Shown here: positions 16,938-24,988 of the stretch, piece by piece
Position numbering within the stretch: the first letter of the stretch is position 1
Layout of the letters: each line of letters begins with the position of its first letter
Origin: Mannheimia glucosida
GTDB taxonomy: Bacteria; Pseudomonadota; Gammaproteobacteria; Enterobacterales; Pasteurellaceae
Assembly: GCF_046267875.1 (NCBI RefSeq)
Contig: NZ_CP176502.1
Span: forward strand, 62,001 to 126,000
Length of the DNA stretch: 64,000 nt
Direction: 5' to 3'
Position numbers and translations under genes: made by a program
The notes under the pieces: generated by a model
The model's input: the letters and a program-made list of their open reading frames with translations, nothing else
What the model was told of the DNA's origin: nothing
Databases searched by the model: none

Positions 16938-17993
16938 ATGACAAAAAAATTATTAGTGATGGCAGGCGGAACTGGCGGTCACGTTTTCCCTGCAATCGCA
17001 GTGGCTCGAGAATTACAAAAACAAGGCTGGCAAATTCGCTGGCTAGGAACGAAAGACCGAATGGAGGCTATCCTTGTGCCGAAACACGGCATTGAGATTG
17101 ATTTTATTGAAATCTCAGGCTTGCGGGGCAAAGGCGTTGCTGCATTATTGAAAGCGCCGTTTGCTATTTTTAAAGCGGTGATGCAGGCCCGTAAAATTAT
17201 TAAAAATTATCAGCCTGATGCGGTGTTGGGAATGGGCGGTTATGTGTCCGGCCCGGGTGGCATTGCCGCTAAATTATGTGGCGTACCGGTGATTTTACAC
17301 GAGCAAAACGCCGTTGCCGGCTTAACCAATGTGTGGCTATCTAAAATTGCCCGTAAAGTGCTACAGGCTTTCCCGACTGCTTTTAAAGAGGCTGAAGTGG
17401 TAGGTAATCCTGTGCGTGAAGATTTATCTGCTCTTCCGTTACCGAATGAACGTTTCGCCGAACGAGGCTACCCGATTAACATTTTAGTAATGGGTGGCAG
17501 CCAAGGGGCAAGAGTGATTAACCAAACCGTGCCTGAAGTGGCAAAAGTGTTAGGAAATAATGTATTTATCAGCCATCAAGTCGGTAAAGGTAATTTAGCC
17601 GGTATCGAAGAAGTCTATCAACAAACCGGCAATGGGATTGCTTCCGAGTTTATTGATGATATGAAAGCGGCCTATGAGTGGGCGGATTTGGTGATTTGCC
17701 GCTCCGGTGCATTAACGGTGTGTGAAATTGCCGCCGTAGGCTTGCCGGCTGTGTTTGTGCCGTTCCAACATAAAGACAGACAACAATTTTTAAACGCTCA
17801 CTATTTGGCGGAAGATGGTGCTGCGGTGATTATTGAGCAAAGTGATTTTACGCCAGAGGCTTTACTAAAAACGTTAGAGCCGTTAATTGCTAATCGCCAA
17901 CTCTTATTGGATATGGCGATGCGAGCCAGAGCAAAATCCACCCCAACGGCAGCAAAACGAGTGGCGGAAGTGATTATTCAAGAAGCGAATTAA
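16938..17993 (+). CDS. murG: MurG, lipid II synthase (GlcNAc transferase)
   Basis: Peripheral membrane GT28 glycosyltransferase that adds GlcNAc to lipid I, making lipid II. The 351-residue product begins with the glycine-rich loop LVMAGGTGGHVFPAIAVA, followed by GMGGYVSGPGGIAA, HEQNAVAGLTN, VMGGSQGARVIN and the UDP-GlcNAc site CRSGALTVCEIAAVGLPAV ending near residue 275. Length is typical. The start follows AAAAAGAGTTAAAT. An inverted uptake-signal pair separates it from murC. Confidence 0.97.
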   Translation: MTKKLLVMAGGTGGHVFPAIAVARELQKQGWQIRWLGTKDRMEAILVPKHGIEIDFIEISGLRGKGVAALLKAPFAIFKAVMQARKIIKNYQPDAVLGMGGYVSGPGGIAAKLCGVPVILHEQNAVAGLTNVWLSKIARKVLQAFPTAFKEAEVVGNPVREDLSALPLPNERFAERGYPINILVMGGSQGARVINQTVPEVAKVLGNNVFISHQVGKGNLAGIEEVYQQTGNGIASEFIDDMKAAYEWADLVICRSGALTVCEIAAVGLPAVFVPFQHKDRQQFLNAHYLAEDGAAVIIEQSDFTPEALLKTLEPLIANRQLLLDMAMRARAKSTPTAAKRVAEVIIQEAN

Positions 17994-18000
17994 CTTACTA

Positions 18001-18045
18001 CAAGCGGTCATTTTTGGTAAAAATTTTGCAAAATTTAACCGCTTG
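18001..18045. repeat. Inverted uptake-signal pair between murG and murC
   Basis: CAAGCGGT at 18001-18008 and ACCGCTTG at 18038-18045 flank an A/T spacer and could form a weak hairpin. It lies only a few bases after the murG stop and inside the dcw operon. Confidence 0.7.
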
Positions 18046-18069
18046 CGAATAGATAGAAAAGGACAATAG

Positions 18070-19497
18070 ATGAAAAATTTCCAAGATAAAGTCAAAAAAT
18101 TAGTGCCTGAAATGCGTCGTGTCAGCCAAATCCATTTTATCGGGATTGGCGGAGCCGGTATGAGCGGTATTGCGGAAGTGTTATTAAATGAGGGATACCA
18201 AATTTCAGGCTCGGATATTGCAGACGGTGCGGTTACACAGCGTTTATCTTCAGCCGGGGCAAAAGTCTTTATCGGACACCAAGCAGAAAATATTGCAGGA
18301 GCGAGTGTGGTGGTGGTTTCTACTGCGATTGATGAAACTAACCCTGAAATTATTGCGGCTCGTGAAGCAAGAATCCCGGTGATTCGCCGAGCGGAAATGC
18401 TTGCCGAGATTATGCGTTTTCGCCACGGCATTGCGATTGCCGGCACACACGGTAAAACCACTACAACCGCAATGATTTCAATGATCTACACCGAAGCAAA
18501 ATTAGATCCGACTTTCGTGAATGGTGGTTTGGTCAAATCTGCCGGCAAAAACGCCCATTTGGGGGCAAGTCGTTATTTAATTGCCGAAGCCGATGAAAGT
18601 GATGCTTCTTTCTTACACTTGCAGCCAATGGTGTCGGTAGTAACCAACATTGAGCCTGACCATATGGATACCTATGGCGGCGATTTCGAGAAAATGAAAG
18701 AGACTTACGTGCGATTTTTGCGTAACTTACCTTTCTACGGCTTAGCGGTAATGTGTGCCGATGATGAAACGGTCATGGAAATTGCCCCACGTGTCGGCAG
18801 ACAAGTGATTACCTATGGTTTTAGCGAAAATGCGGATTACCGAATTGAAGATTATCAGCAAACAGGCTTCCAAGGACATTACACCGTAGTTTGCCCAAGT
18901 GGTGAGCGAATTGATGTACTGTTGAACGTGCCGGGTATGCACAATGCCTTAAATGCAACCGCTGCGTTAGCGGTGGCAAAAGAAGAAGGGATTGGTAATG
19001 AGGCGATTCTAGCTGCCCTAGCTGATTTCCAAGGGGCAGGACGCCGTTTTGACCAATTAGGTTCATTCATTCGCCCGAATGGCAAAATTATGTTAGTTGA
19101 TGACTACGGTCACCACCCAACAGAGGTTGATGTAACCATTCAAGCCGCTCGTTCAGGCTGGGAGGGCAAACGTGTGGTGATGATTTTCCAACCGCACCGC
19201 TATTCGCGTACCCGTGATTTATTCGATGAATTTGTGCAAGTGCTGTCTAAAGTCGATGCCCTGATTTTATTAGATGTGTACGCTGCCGGCGAAGCACCGA
19301 TTGTGGGAGCCGACAGTAAAGCCTTAGCCCGTTCAATCCGTAATTTAGGTAAGGTCGATCCGATTTTGGTTTCAGATACCGATCAACTTGGCGAGGTATT
19401 AGATCAAATTATTCAAGACGGTGATTTAATTTTGGCACAAGGTGCGGGCAGTGTAAGCCGCATTTCTCGTGGCTTGGCTGAGAGCTGGAAAAATTAA
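18070..19497 (+). CDS. murC: MurC, UDP-MurNAc:L-alanine ligase
   Basis: First amino-acid-adding Mur ligase. The 475-residue product has the UDP-binding HFIGIGGAGMSGIAEVL near residues 19-35, the ATP site AGTHGKTTTTAMISM near 123-137, the DESDASFLHL and NIEPDHMDTYGGD blocks, and the C-terminal DDYGHHPTEVDVT and FQPHRYSRTRDLF motifs specific for MurC. A ribosome site AAAGGACAATAG precedes the ATG. A double hairpin separates it from ddl. Confidence 0.97.
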   Translation: MKNFQDKVKKLVPEMRRVSQIHFIGIGGAGMSGIAEVLLNEGYQISGSDIADGAVTQRLSSAGAKVFIGHQAENIAGASVVVVSTAIDETNPEIIAAREARIPVIRRAEMLAEIMRFRHGIAIAGTHGKTTTTAMISMIYTEAKLDPTFVNGGLVKSAGKNAHLGASRYLIAEADESDASFLHLQPMVSVVTNIEPDHMDTYGGDFEKMKETYVRFLRNLPFYGLAVMCADDETVMEIAPRVGRQVITYGFSENADYRIEDYQQTGFQGHYTVVCPSGERIDVLLNVPGMHNALNATAALAVAKEEGIGNEAILAALADFQGAGRRFDQLGSFIRPNGKIMLVDDYGHHPTEVDVTIQAARSGWEGKRVVMIFQPHRYSRTRDLFDEFVQVLSKVDALILLDVYAAGEAPIVGADSKALARSIRNLGKVDPILVSDTDQLGEVLDQIIQDGDLILAQGAGSVSRISRGLAESWKN

Positions 19498-19498
19498 A

Positions 19499-19565
19499 TA
19501 CTCTCTCCCCTTGCGGGAGAGAGACCGAAAAATACTTCGTTCAGAAGTATTTTTCAGAGAGAGGG
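19499..19565. repeat. Double hairpin element between murC and ddl
   Basis: CTCTCTCCC/GGGAGAGAG (loop CTTGC, near 19501-19523) is followed by AAAAATACTT/AAGTATTTTT (near 19529-19555), then CAGAGAGAGGG. The CTCTCCC-GGGAGAG unit resembles the hairpin at 54117-54140, suggesting a shared mosaic repeat family. Confidence 0.75.
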
Positions 19566-19586
19566 TATATATTTAAAGGATTTCAA

Positions 19587-20498
19587 ATGAGTATTAAAAA
19601 CGAAAAAATTGCCGTCTTATTCGGTGGCGTTTCGCAAGAGCGTGAAGTTTCACTGAATTCTGGTGCAGCGGTAACAGCTGCATTAAAAAGTTTAGGCTAT
19701 AACGTAGAAGGCATTGATACTAAAGAATTCCCGATTGAAAAATTAAAAGAAAAAGGGATTCAGCGTGTATTTAATATTTTACACGGCGGTATTGGCGAAA
19801 ATGGCGTACTGCAAGGTGCGTTAGAGCAAATGGGGATTCCTTACACCGGTTGTGGCGTAATGGCATCAGCAGTGACGCTGGATAAATTCCGGACTAAATT
19901 ATTATGGAATGCAGTAGGTTTACCAACAGCGGATATGGTGGTGGTTCAGCGTGGACAAGCGGTCGATTTTGACCAAATTATTGCAAAATTAGGCTTGCCG
20001 GTATTTGTGAAGCCTTCGTGTGAAGGCTCAAGTGTGGGTGTATTCAAAGTAAAAACCAAAGAAGAATTGGCACCGGCAATTCACGAGGCATTAAAGTTTG
20101 ATTCCATTGTGTTGGTGGAAGAATTTTTAGCCGGTAATGAATATTCTGTACCGGTATTAGACGGACAAGTTCTACCGGCGGTACAAGTAATTCCGGACGG
20201 CGAATTTTATGACTACCACGCAAAATATGTGTCGGATAACACCCAATATGTAGTACCGGCATTAAATGACGAACGCCAAGCAGAGGTCGCCAAATTAGTG
20301 AAAGCGGCTTACGATGTGGTTGGCTGTCGAGGTTGGAGCCGTATTGATGTGATGGAAGATGGCGAAGGAAAATTCCGCTTGGTTGAAGTAAATACCAACC
20401 CGGGAATGACCAGTCACAGTATTTTCCCAAAATCGGCAGCAACAGTTGGTATTTCCTTTGAAAAATTAGTTGAACGCGTATTGGAGTTAAGTGCTTAA
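19587..20498 (+). CDS. ddl: D-alanine--D-alanine ligase (DdlB type)
   Basis: ATP-grasp ligase producing the D-Ala-D-Ala substrate of MurF. The 303-residue product shows VLFGGVSQEREVSLNSG at the N terminus, FNILHGGIGENGVLQG, the substrate loop GCGVMASAVTLDK, FVKPSCEGSSVGV, VEEFLAGNEYSVPVL and the metal site RLVEVNTNPGMTSHS near the C terminus. Position between murC and ftsQ matches ddlB of E. coli. The stop overlaps the ftsQ start (TAATG). Confidence 0.97.
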   Translation: MSIKNEKIAVLFGGVSQEREVSLNSGAAVTAALKSLGYNVEGIDTKEFPIEKLKEKGIQRVFNILHGGIGENGVLQGALEQMGIPYTGCGVMASAVTLDKFRTKLLWNAVGLPTADMVVVQRGQAVDFDQIIAKLGLPVFVKPSCEGSSVGVFKVKTKEELAPAIHEALKFDSIVLVEEFLAGNEYSVPVLDGQVLPAVQVIPDGEFYDYHAKYVSDNTQYVVPALNDERQAEVAKLVKAAYDVVGCRGWSRIDVMEDGEGKFRLVEVNTNPGMTSHSIFPKSAATVGISFEKLVERVLELSA

Positions 20499-21289
20499 TG
20501 GGCATCTTCCGCAAGAAGAACAGCACAAATGTGCGTTTGAATGTTCTTAATCCAAAAACACCTGTTTCTCCACGTAAATGGCTAGTATTCATTAAGCCAT
20601 TAATTGTGTTATTATGTACACTATTTATATTCGGTGTGTATAGTAATTGGCAAAATATACTCGAAAGTTGGGATAAAACACCGATTCGCGCTTATGCATT
20701 AACACATAAAACACAATTTACAACAAATGCAGATATTCGTGAAACTTTGTCTAAAGAACCTGCTCTAAAAGGATATTTCGGACAAAATATTCAAGAGGTC
20801 AAAGATAAGCTTTTATCTATACCTTGGGTTAAAGATGTGGCTGTTCGTAAACTTTATCCCGACCGATTAAGTATTACTTTGCTAGAACATAAACCCGTTG
20901 CAATTTGGAATGATACTAACTTTGTCTCAGAACAAGGAACCGTCTTTAGTTTACCGAAAGACAGAATCGATAAAAATGGACTTCCATTACTCTATGGTCC
21001 AGATACGGAAGGAAAAAGTGTATTAGAGGCATGGAATAAAATCCGAGCTGATCTAAATGCCCGCAACTTGGATTTAACCTCCGTTTCTGTAGATAATCGA
21101 GGTTCTTGGACAATTAGGCTTTCTAATCAAGTAGAATTAAGATTAGGAAGAGGGGAATGGACTTCTAAAATTGATCGTTTTGTAACAATCTTTCCTGAAA
21201 TTCATATACCTGAAGGTAATAGATTAGCTTATGTTGATTTACGTTATCCACATGGCGCGGCGGTTGGATTTAGTCCTATAAAAAATTAA
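20498..21289 (+). CDS. ftsQ: Cell division protein FtsQ
   Basis: Bitopic division protein of the FtsQLB complex. The 263-residue product has a basic cytoplasmic segment, one membrane helix (about residues 29-48, VFIKPLIVLLCTLFIFGVY), a POTRA domain with the typical DKLLSIPWVKDVAVRKLYPD near 107-125, and a beta domain ending in YVDLRYPHGAAVGF. The sequence is weakly conserved outside these blocks, as usual for FtsQ. Overlap by one base with ddl indicates coupling. Codon use becomes more AT-rich from here to lpxC. Confidence 0.95.
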   Translation: MGIFRKKNSTNVRLNVLNPKTPVSPRKWLVFIKPLIVLLCTLFIFGVYSNWQNILESWDKTPIRAYALTHKTQFTTNADIRETLSKEPALKGYFGQNIQEVKDKLLSIPWVKDVAVRKLYPDRLSITLLEHKPVAIWNDTNFVSEQGTVFSLPKDRIDKNGLPLLYGPDTEGKSVLEAWNKIRADLNARNLDLTSVSVDNRGSWTIRLSNQVELRLGRGEWTSKIDRFVTIFPEIHIPEGNRLAYVDLRYPHGAAVGFSPIKN

Positions 21290-21312
21290 ACTCAGTGAAC
21301 ACAAAAAATATT

Positions 21313-22584
21313 ATGACAAAAGCAGTAGAATCAAAAATTATCGTTGGTCTTGACATTGGGACATCAAAGGTTGTTGCCGTCGTTGGTGAAGTATTACCTG
21401 ATGGTGTAATTAATGTTATGGGAGCTGGCGTTTGCCCTTCTAAAGGAGTCGATCGAGGTGGCGTTATTGATCTTGACGCTGCCGTTAATTCTATTCAAAG
21501 AGCCATTGAGCAGGCAGAATCTATTGCCGATTGTCAAATTATGGGTGTAACACTGGCGATCTCAGGTCAGCATATTGTTGGTTTAAATGAAGCAGGATCA
21601 TCAACATTATCTGGAGGTATTGTTACCCAAGATAACATTGAAAGTGCTGTGGATATGGCAAAGGCAATTAAATTACAAGATGGCTTAGAAACATTACACA
21701 TGATTCCACAAGAATATCACGTAGATAGATTGCCTGCGACTAAAAATCCAATTGGCTTATCGGGTATGCGTTTACAAGTTCAAGCACACTTAATTGCTTG
21801 CCATCAAGCTTGGTTAAAAAACTTAAAAAATGCGGTTGAACATGCTAAATTAAAAGTCGATCAAGTTGTATTTTCAGGTCTTGCCTCTAGCTATTCTGTT
21901 TTAACTGAAGATGAAAAAGAACTGGGTGTTTGCTTAATTGATATTGGTGGCGGTACGATGGATGTACTAGTTTATACCGATGGTGCATTAAGATACAGTA
22001 AAGTCATTCCATTTGCAGGTAATAACATTACTGATTATTTGGCTCGTGTATTTACGACATCTCGCCCTGAAGCTGAAAGCCTTAAAGTAGGTTATGGTAG
22101 CGCAATTTCACCTCCAACCCATAATTCAGATAAAAAAATTGAGGTGGCAGGACTAGGTGGACGGATGGCAAGAACCTTTACTCGCGCGCAAGTAGCAACC
22201 GTTACATCGCAATGTTATAGCGATTTGTTAAAAGTTGTTGAAGAGGAATTAACCCAATTGCGCCATGAACTTTTCCAAAAAGGCATAAAACAAGAGTTAA
22301 TTGCCGGTGTAGTCATTACTGGTGGTGGCTCACAAATTGAAGATATTGTAGAATGTGCTAAATCAATTTTTGGTTCACAAGTTCGTGTTGGATATCCACT
22401 CAATATTACTGGCTTAACCGATTATGTGAATAAACCACAATATGCAACAGCATTAGGGCTTTTACAATATAGCCACTATAATTATACTGAACAAGGTACA
22501 AGTACAGATTCTAATGAAGATATCTTTGCTCCTATTGGTCGTGGAACCAAGAAAATCATTGACTTCTTCAAATCAAAATTTTAA
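21313..22584 (+). CDS. ftsA: FtsA, actin-like divisome protein
   Basis: Actin-fold ATPase that tethers FtsZ to the membrane. The 423-residue product has the phosphate-1 motif IVGLDIGTSKVVAVVGE, the 1C domain near residues 80-160, the phosphate-2 block CLIDIGGGTMDVLVY near 204-218, the adenosine motif VVITGGGSQIEDI, and a C-terminal amphipathic helix (TKKIIDFFKSKF) for membrane binding. The ATG at 21313 matches the family start (MxKA...KxxVGLDIGT); a GTG six codons upstream is possible. It lies 23 nt after ftsQ. Confidence 0.96.
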   Translation: MTKAVESKIIVGLDIGTSKVVAVVGEVLPDGVINVMGAGVCPSKGVDRGGVIDLDAAVNSIQRAIEQAESIADCQIMGVTLAISGQHIVGLNEAGSSTLSGGIVTQDNIESAVDMAKAIKLQDGLETLHMIPQEYHVDRLPATKNPIGLSGMRLQVQAHLIACHQAWLKNLKNAVEHAKLKVDQVVFSGLASSYSVLTEDEKELGVCLIDIGGGTMDVLVYTDGALRYSKVIPFAGNNITDYLARVFTTSRPEAESLKVGYGSAISPPTHNSDKKIEVAGLGGRMARTFTRAQVATVTSQCYSDLLKVVEEELTQLRHELFQKGIKQELIAGVVITGGGSQIEDIVECAKSIFGSQVRVGYPLNITGLTDYVNKPQYATALGLLQYSHYNYTEQGTSTDSNEDIFAPIGRGTKKIIDFFKSKF

Positions 22585-22616
22585 TAGTGTTAAAATAAAC
22601 ACGCAGGGAGATAAAA

Positions 22617-23864
22617 ATGTTTGAACCTATTATTGAACAAACGCAAGATGCTATCATTAAGGTAGTGGGTGTTGGTGGCGGTGGCGGTAATGCCGTAGAT
22701 AGAATGTCTCGCTCTGCCGATGATATTAAAGGTGTTGAATTCTTTGATGTAAATACTGATGCTCAAGTTTTAAGAAAAAGAACCACACGCCAAACTATCC
22801 AAATTGGAGCAAGTACAACTAAAGGTTTAGGTGCAGGTGCTGATCCAATGGTAGGAAAACAAGCTGCCGAAGAAGATCGTGAGGCTATCGCTAATGCATT
22901 AAAAGGTGCAAATATGACCTTTATTGCTGTTGGTATGGGTGGAGGTACCGGTACCGGAGCAGCCCCTGTTGTTGCTCAAATTGCTAAAGAGCAAGGCTCA
23001 CTAACTGTAGGCGTTGTAACAAAACCTTTCCGCTTCGAAGGTCCTCGCCGTATGCGCTTTGCAGACCAAGGCATTAAAGAGCTTTCTCAATATGTTGATT
23101 CTCTTATTATCATTCCTAATGATAAATTACGTGGTTTAGGTAAGCAAACAACAGCAGTAGATGCATTTGCCGCAGCAAATGATGTTTTAAGTAACTGTGT
23201 GCTTGGTATTACCAATATGATTACCAGCTCGGGCGGTTCTACCGGTGCAGATATTAACGTAGACTTCGCTGATGTTCGTACAGTAATGTCTGGTAAGGGA
23301 CACGCTATGATTGGTACAGGTTTTGCTGAAGGTGAAGTCGGTGAAGGACGAGCGGAAAAAGCGATGAATGATGCTATTTCTAGCCCATTACTTGAAAATG
23401 TGGATATTTCAGGTGCAAGTGGTATGCTCATCAACATCAGTGCTGGGACCGATTTCTTATTAGAAGAAGTTTATGCTATGATGGACTTAATTTATGGCTT
23501 TGCAACAGAAGATGCTGCAATTGTATTTGGTTGTAACTATTACCCTGAAATGGATGGAAAAGTAAGTGTAACACTTGTTGCAACAGGAATAGGTCAACCT
23601 GAGGAAGCTCTACATATGCCACATAAGGCTCAGCCGGTATATGCACAGCAAGGAAATCATGTTCAAGCTACACAGCCTACTCAGCCAAACCATGTGGTAC
23701 AACAACCAAACTTTACTCAACCGTCAAGTTATGGTCAGCCAAATCAATTTAGTGGTCAACCACAACCACTACAACAACCTGTGGCTCCAAAACCACAATC
23801 AGTTGATACAGCACAAATTTTTAACCCAAATTCAATTCCGGGTTTTATGAGAAATAGTCAATAA
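22617..23864 (+). CDS. ftsZ: FtsZ, tubulin-like division GTPase
   Basis: Forms the Z ring. The 415-residue product has VVGVGGGGGNAVDRM, the tubulin signature GGGTGTGAAPVVAQ near residue 107, the T7 synergy loop NVDFADVRTVM near 219, and the GTP-binding core ending near residue 320. A Gln/Pro-rich disordered linker (about 335-400) with repeated QPxQ units leads to the conserved tail SIPGFMRNSQ, which binds FtsA and ZipA. A ribosome site CAGGGAGATAAAA precedes the ATG. It lies 32 nt after ftsA. Confidence 0.98.
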   Translation: MFEPIIEQTQDAIIKVVGVGGGGGNAVDRMSRSADDIKGVEFFDVNTDAQVLRKRTTRQTIQIGASTTKGLGAGADPMVGKQAAEEDREAIANALKGANMTFIAVGMGGGTGTGAAPVVAQIAKEQGSLTVGVVTKPFRFEGPRRMRFADQGIKELSQYVDSLIIIPNDKLRGLGKQTTAVDAFAAANDVLSNCVLGITNMITSSGGSTGADINVDFADVRTVMSGKGHAMIGTGFAEGEVGEGRAEKAMNDAISSPLLENVDISGASGMLINISAGTDFLLEEVYAMMDLIYGFATEDAAIVFGCNYYPEMDGKVSVTLVATGIGQPEEALHMPHKAQPVYAQQGNHVQATQPTQPNHVVQQPNFTQPSSYGQPNQFSGQPQPLQQPVAPKPQSVDTAQIFNPNSIPGFMRNSQ

Positions 23865-23895
23865 CTTCCACTCATTTCGGAAGTAAGGACAAAAT

Positions 23896-24816
23896 ATGAC
23901 TAAACAAAGAACATTAAAACAAGCAGCAAAAGTAACAGGTATTGGCTTACATAGCGGCAAAAAAGTAACCTTAACGTTACGCCCTGCGCCGGCAAATACT
24001 GGGGTTATTTATGCCCGTACCGATTTAGAGCCTGTCGTTTATTTCCCTGCAAGCGCAGACTCTATTCGTGATACACAATTATGCACATGTATGGTAAATG
24101 ATGATGGTGTTCGTATTTCAACAGTAGAACATTTAAACGCAGCAATGTCAGCATTAGGCTTAGATAATGTTATTGTTGAAGTAGATGCACCTGAAATTCC
24201 GATTATGGACGGTAGTTCAAGCCCATTTATCTATCTTTTATTAGATGCTGGAATCGAAGAACAAGATGCACCGAAGAAATTTATTCGCATTAAAGAAACA
24301 GTACGCGTTGAAGAAGGCGATAAATGGGCCGAATTAAAACCATACAATAAAGGTTTTAAATTGAACTTCACTATTGACTTTGAGCACCCATTAATCCCCA
24401 AAAATGTAGGGAGCTATTCCATTGATTTTTCTGCTGAGAACTTTATTCAGCAACTAAGTCGAGCGAGAACCTTTACATTTATGAAGGATGTAGAATACTT
24501 GCAATCTATTGGTCTTGCATTAGGTGGAAGCCTTGATAATGCTATTGTATTAGATGATTACCGAATTCTAAATGAAGACGGTTTACGATTTAAAGATGAA
24601 CTGGTTCGCCATAAAATGCTGGATTCGATAGGTGACTTATATATGTGTGGTTATAATATCCTAGGTGAATTTAGTGCATATAAATCAGGTCATGGCGTTA
24701 ATAATAAATTATTAAGAGCTGTATTGGAAAATAAAAACGCTTGGGAGTTTGTTACCTTTGAAGATAAAGCAGAAGTCCCACAAGGTTACCAAGTACAACA
24801 AGAAATTTTTATTTAG
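23896..24816 (+). CDS. lpxC: LpxC, UDP-3-O-acyl-GlcNAc deacetylase
   Basis: Zinc deacetylase for the committed step of lipid A synthesis. The 306-residue product has TGIGLHSGKKVTLTL, the zinc-ligand region STVEHLNAAMSALGLDNV, PEIPIMDGSSSPFIYLL, and the second zinc-binding block RHKMLDSIGDLYMCG carrying the conserved His and Asp. Length is the same as the E. coli protein. A short ACTTCC/GGAAGT hairpin lies in the ftsZ-lpxC gap. This is the last gene of the dcw cluster and is followed by a strong terminator. Confidence 0.97.
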   Translation: MTKQRTLKQAAKVTGIGLHSGKKVTLTLRPAPANTGVIYARTDLEPVVYFPASADSIRDTQLCTCMVNDDGVRISTVEHLNAAMSALGLDNVIVEVDAPEIPIMDGSSSPFIYLLLDAGIEEQDAPKKFIRIKETVRVEEGDKWAELKPYNKGFKLNFTIDFEHPLIPKNVGSYSIDFSAENFIQQLSRARTFTFMKDVEYLQSIGLALGGSLDNAIVLDDYRILNEDGLRFKDELVRHKMLDSIGDLYMCGYNILGEFSAYKSGHGVNNKLLRAVLENKNAWEFVTFEDKAEVPQGYQVQQEIFI

Positions 24817-24828
24817 TCTAAATGGCTT

Positions 24829-24862
24829 AAAAGACGAACAGAAATGTTCGTCTTTTATTTTG
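24829..24862 (+). terminator. Terminator after lpxC, end of the dcw cluster
   Basis: A perfect 12-bp stem (AAAAGACGAACA with TGTTCGTCTTTT), a GAAA tetraloop and a T-rich tail. An uptake signal in reverse orientation (ACCGCTTGC) follows near 24883. Confidence 0.93.
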
Positions 24863-24929
24863 CAAATTTTTTCTAATATTTAACCGCTTGCAACCCGCCT
24901 CATTAGCGATTTTTTCGCCCTTATCTATT

Positions 24930-24949
24930 TACTGTTTAAAAAAACAGTT
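24930..24949 (+). promoter_or_regulatory. LexA box 1 of recN
   Basis: TACTGTTTAAAAAAACAGTT contains a perfect CTGT-N8-ACAG core with an A/T-rich centre, about 40 nt before the recN ATG. This is the standard gammaproteobacterial SOS operator. Confidence 0.9.
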
Positions 24950-24952
24950 GTA

Positions 24953-24968
24953 CTATATACCCATACAG
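24953..24968 (+). promoter_or_regulatory. LexA box 2 of recN (imperfect)
   Basis: CTAT-ATACCCAT-ACAG lies 21 bp, two helical turns, after the first box. One half site is perfect and the other has a single change. Multiple LexA sites at recN are known in E. coli. Confidence 0.6.
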
Positions 24969-24988
24969 TTAATCTTGTGTGGTGTATT

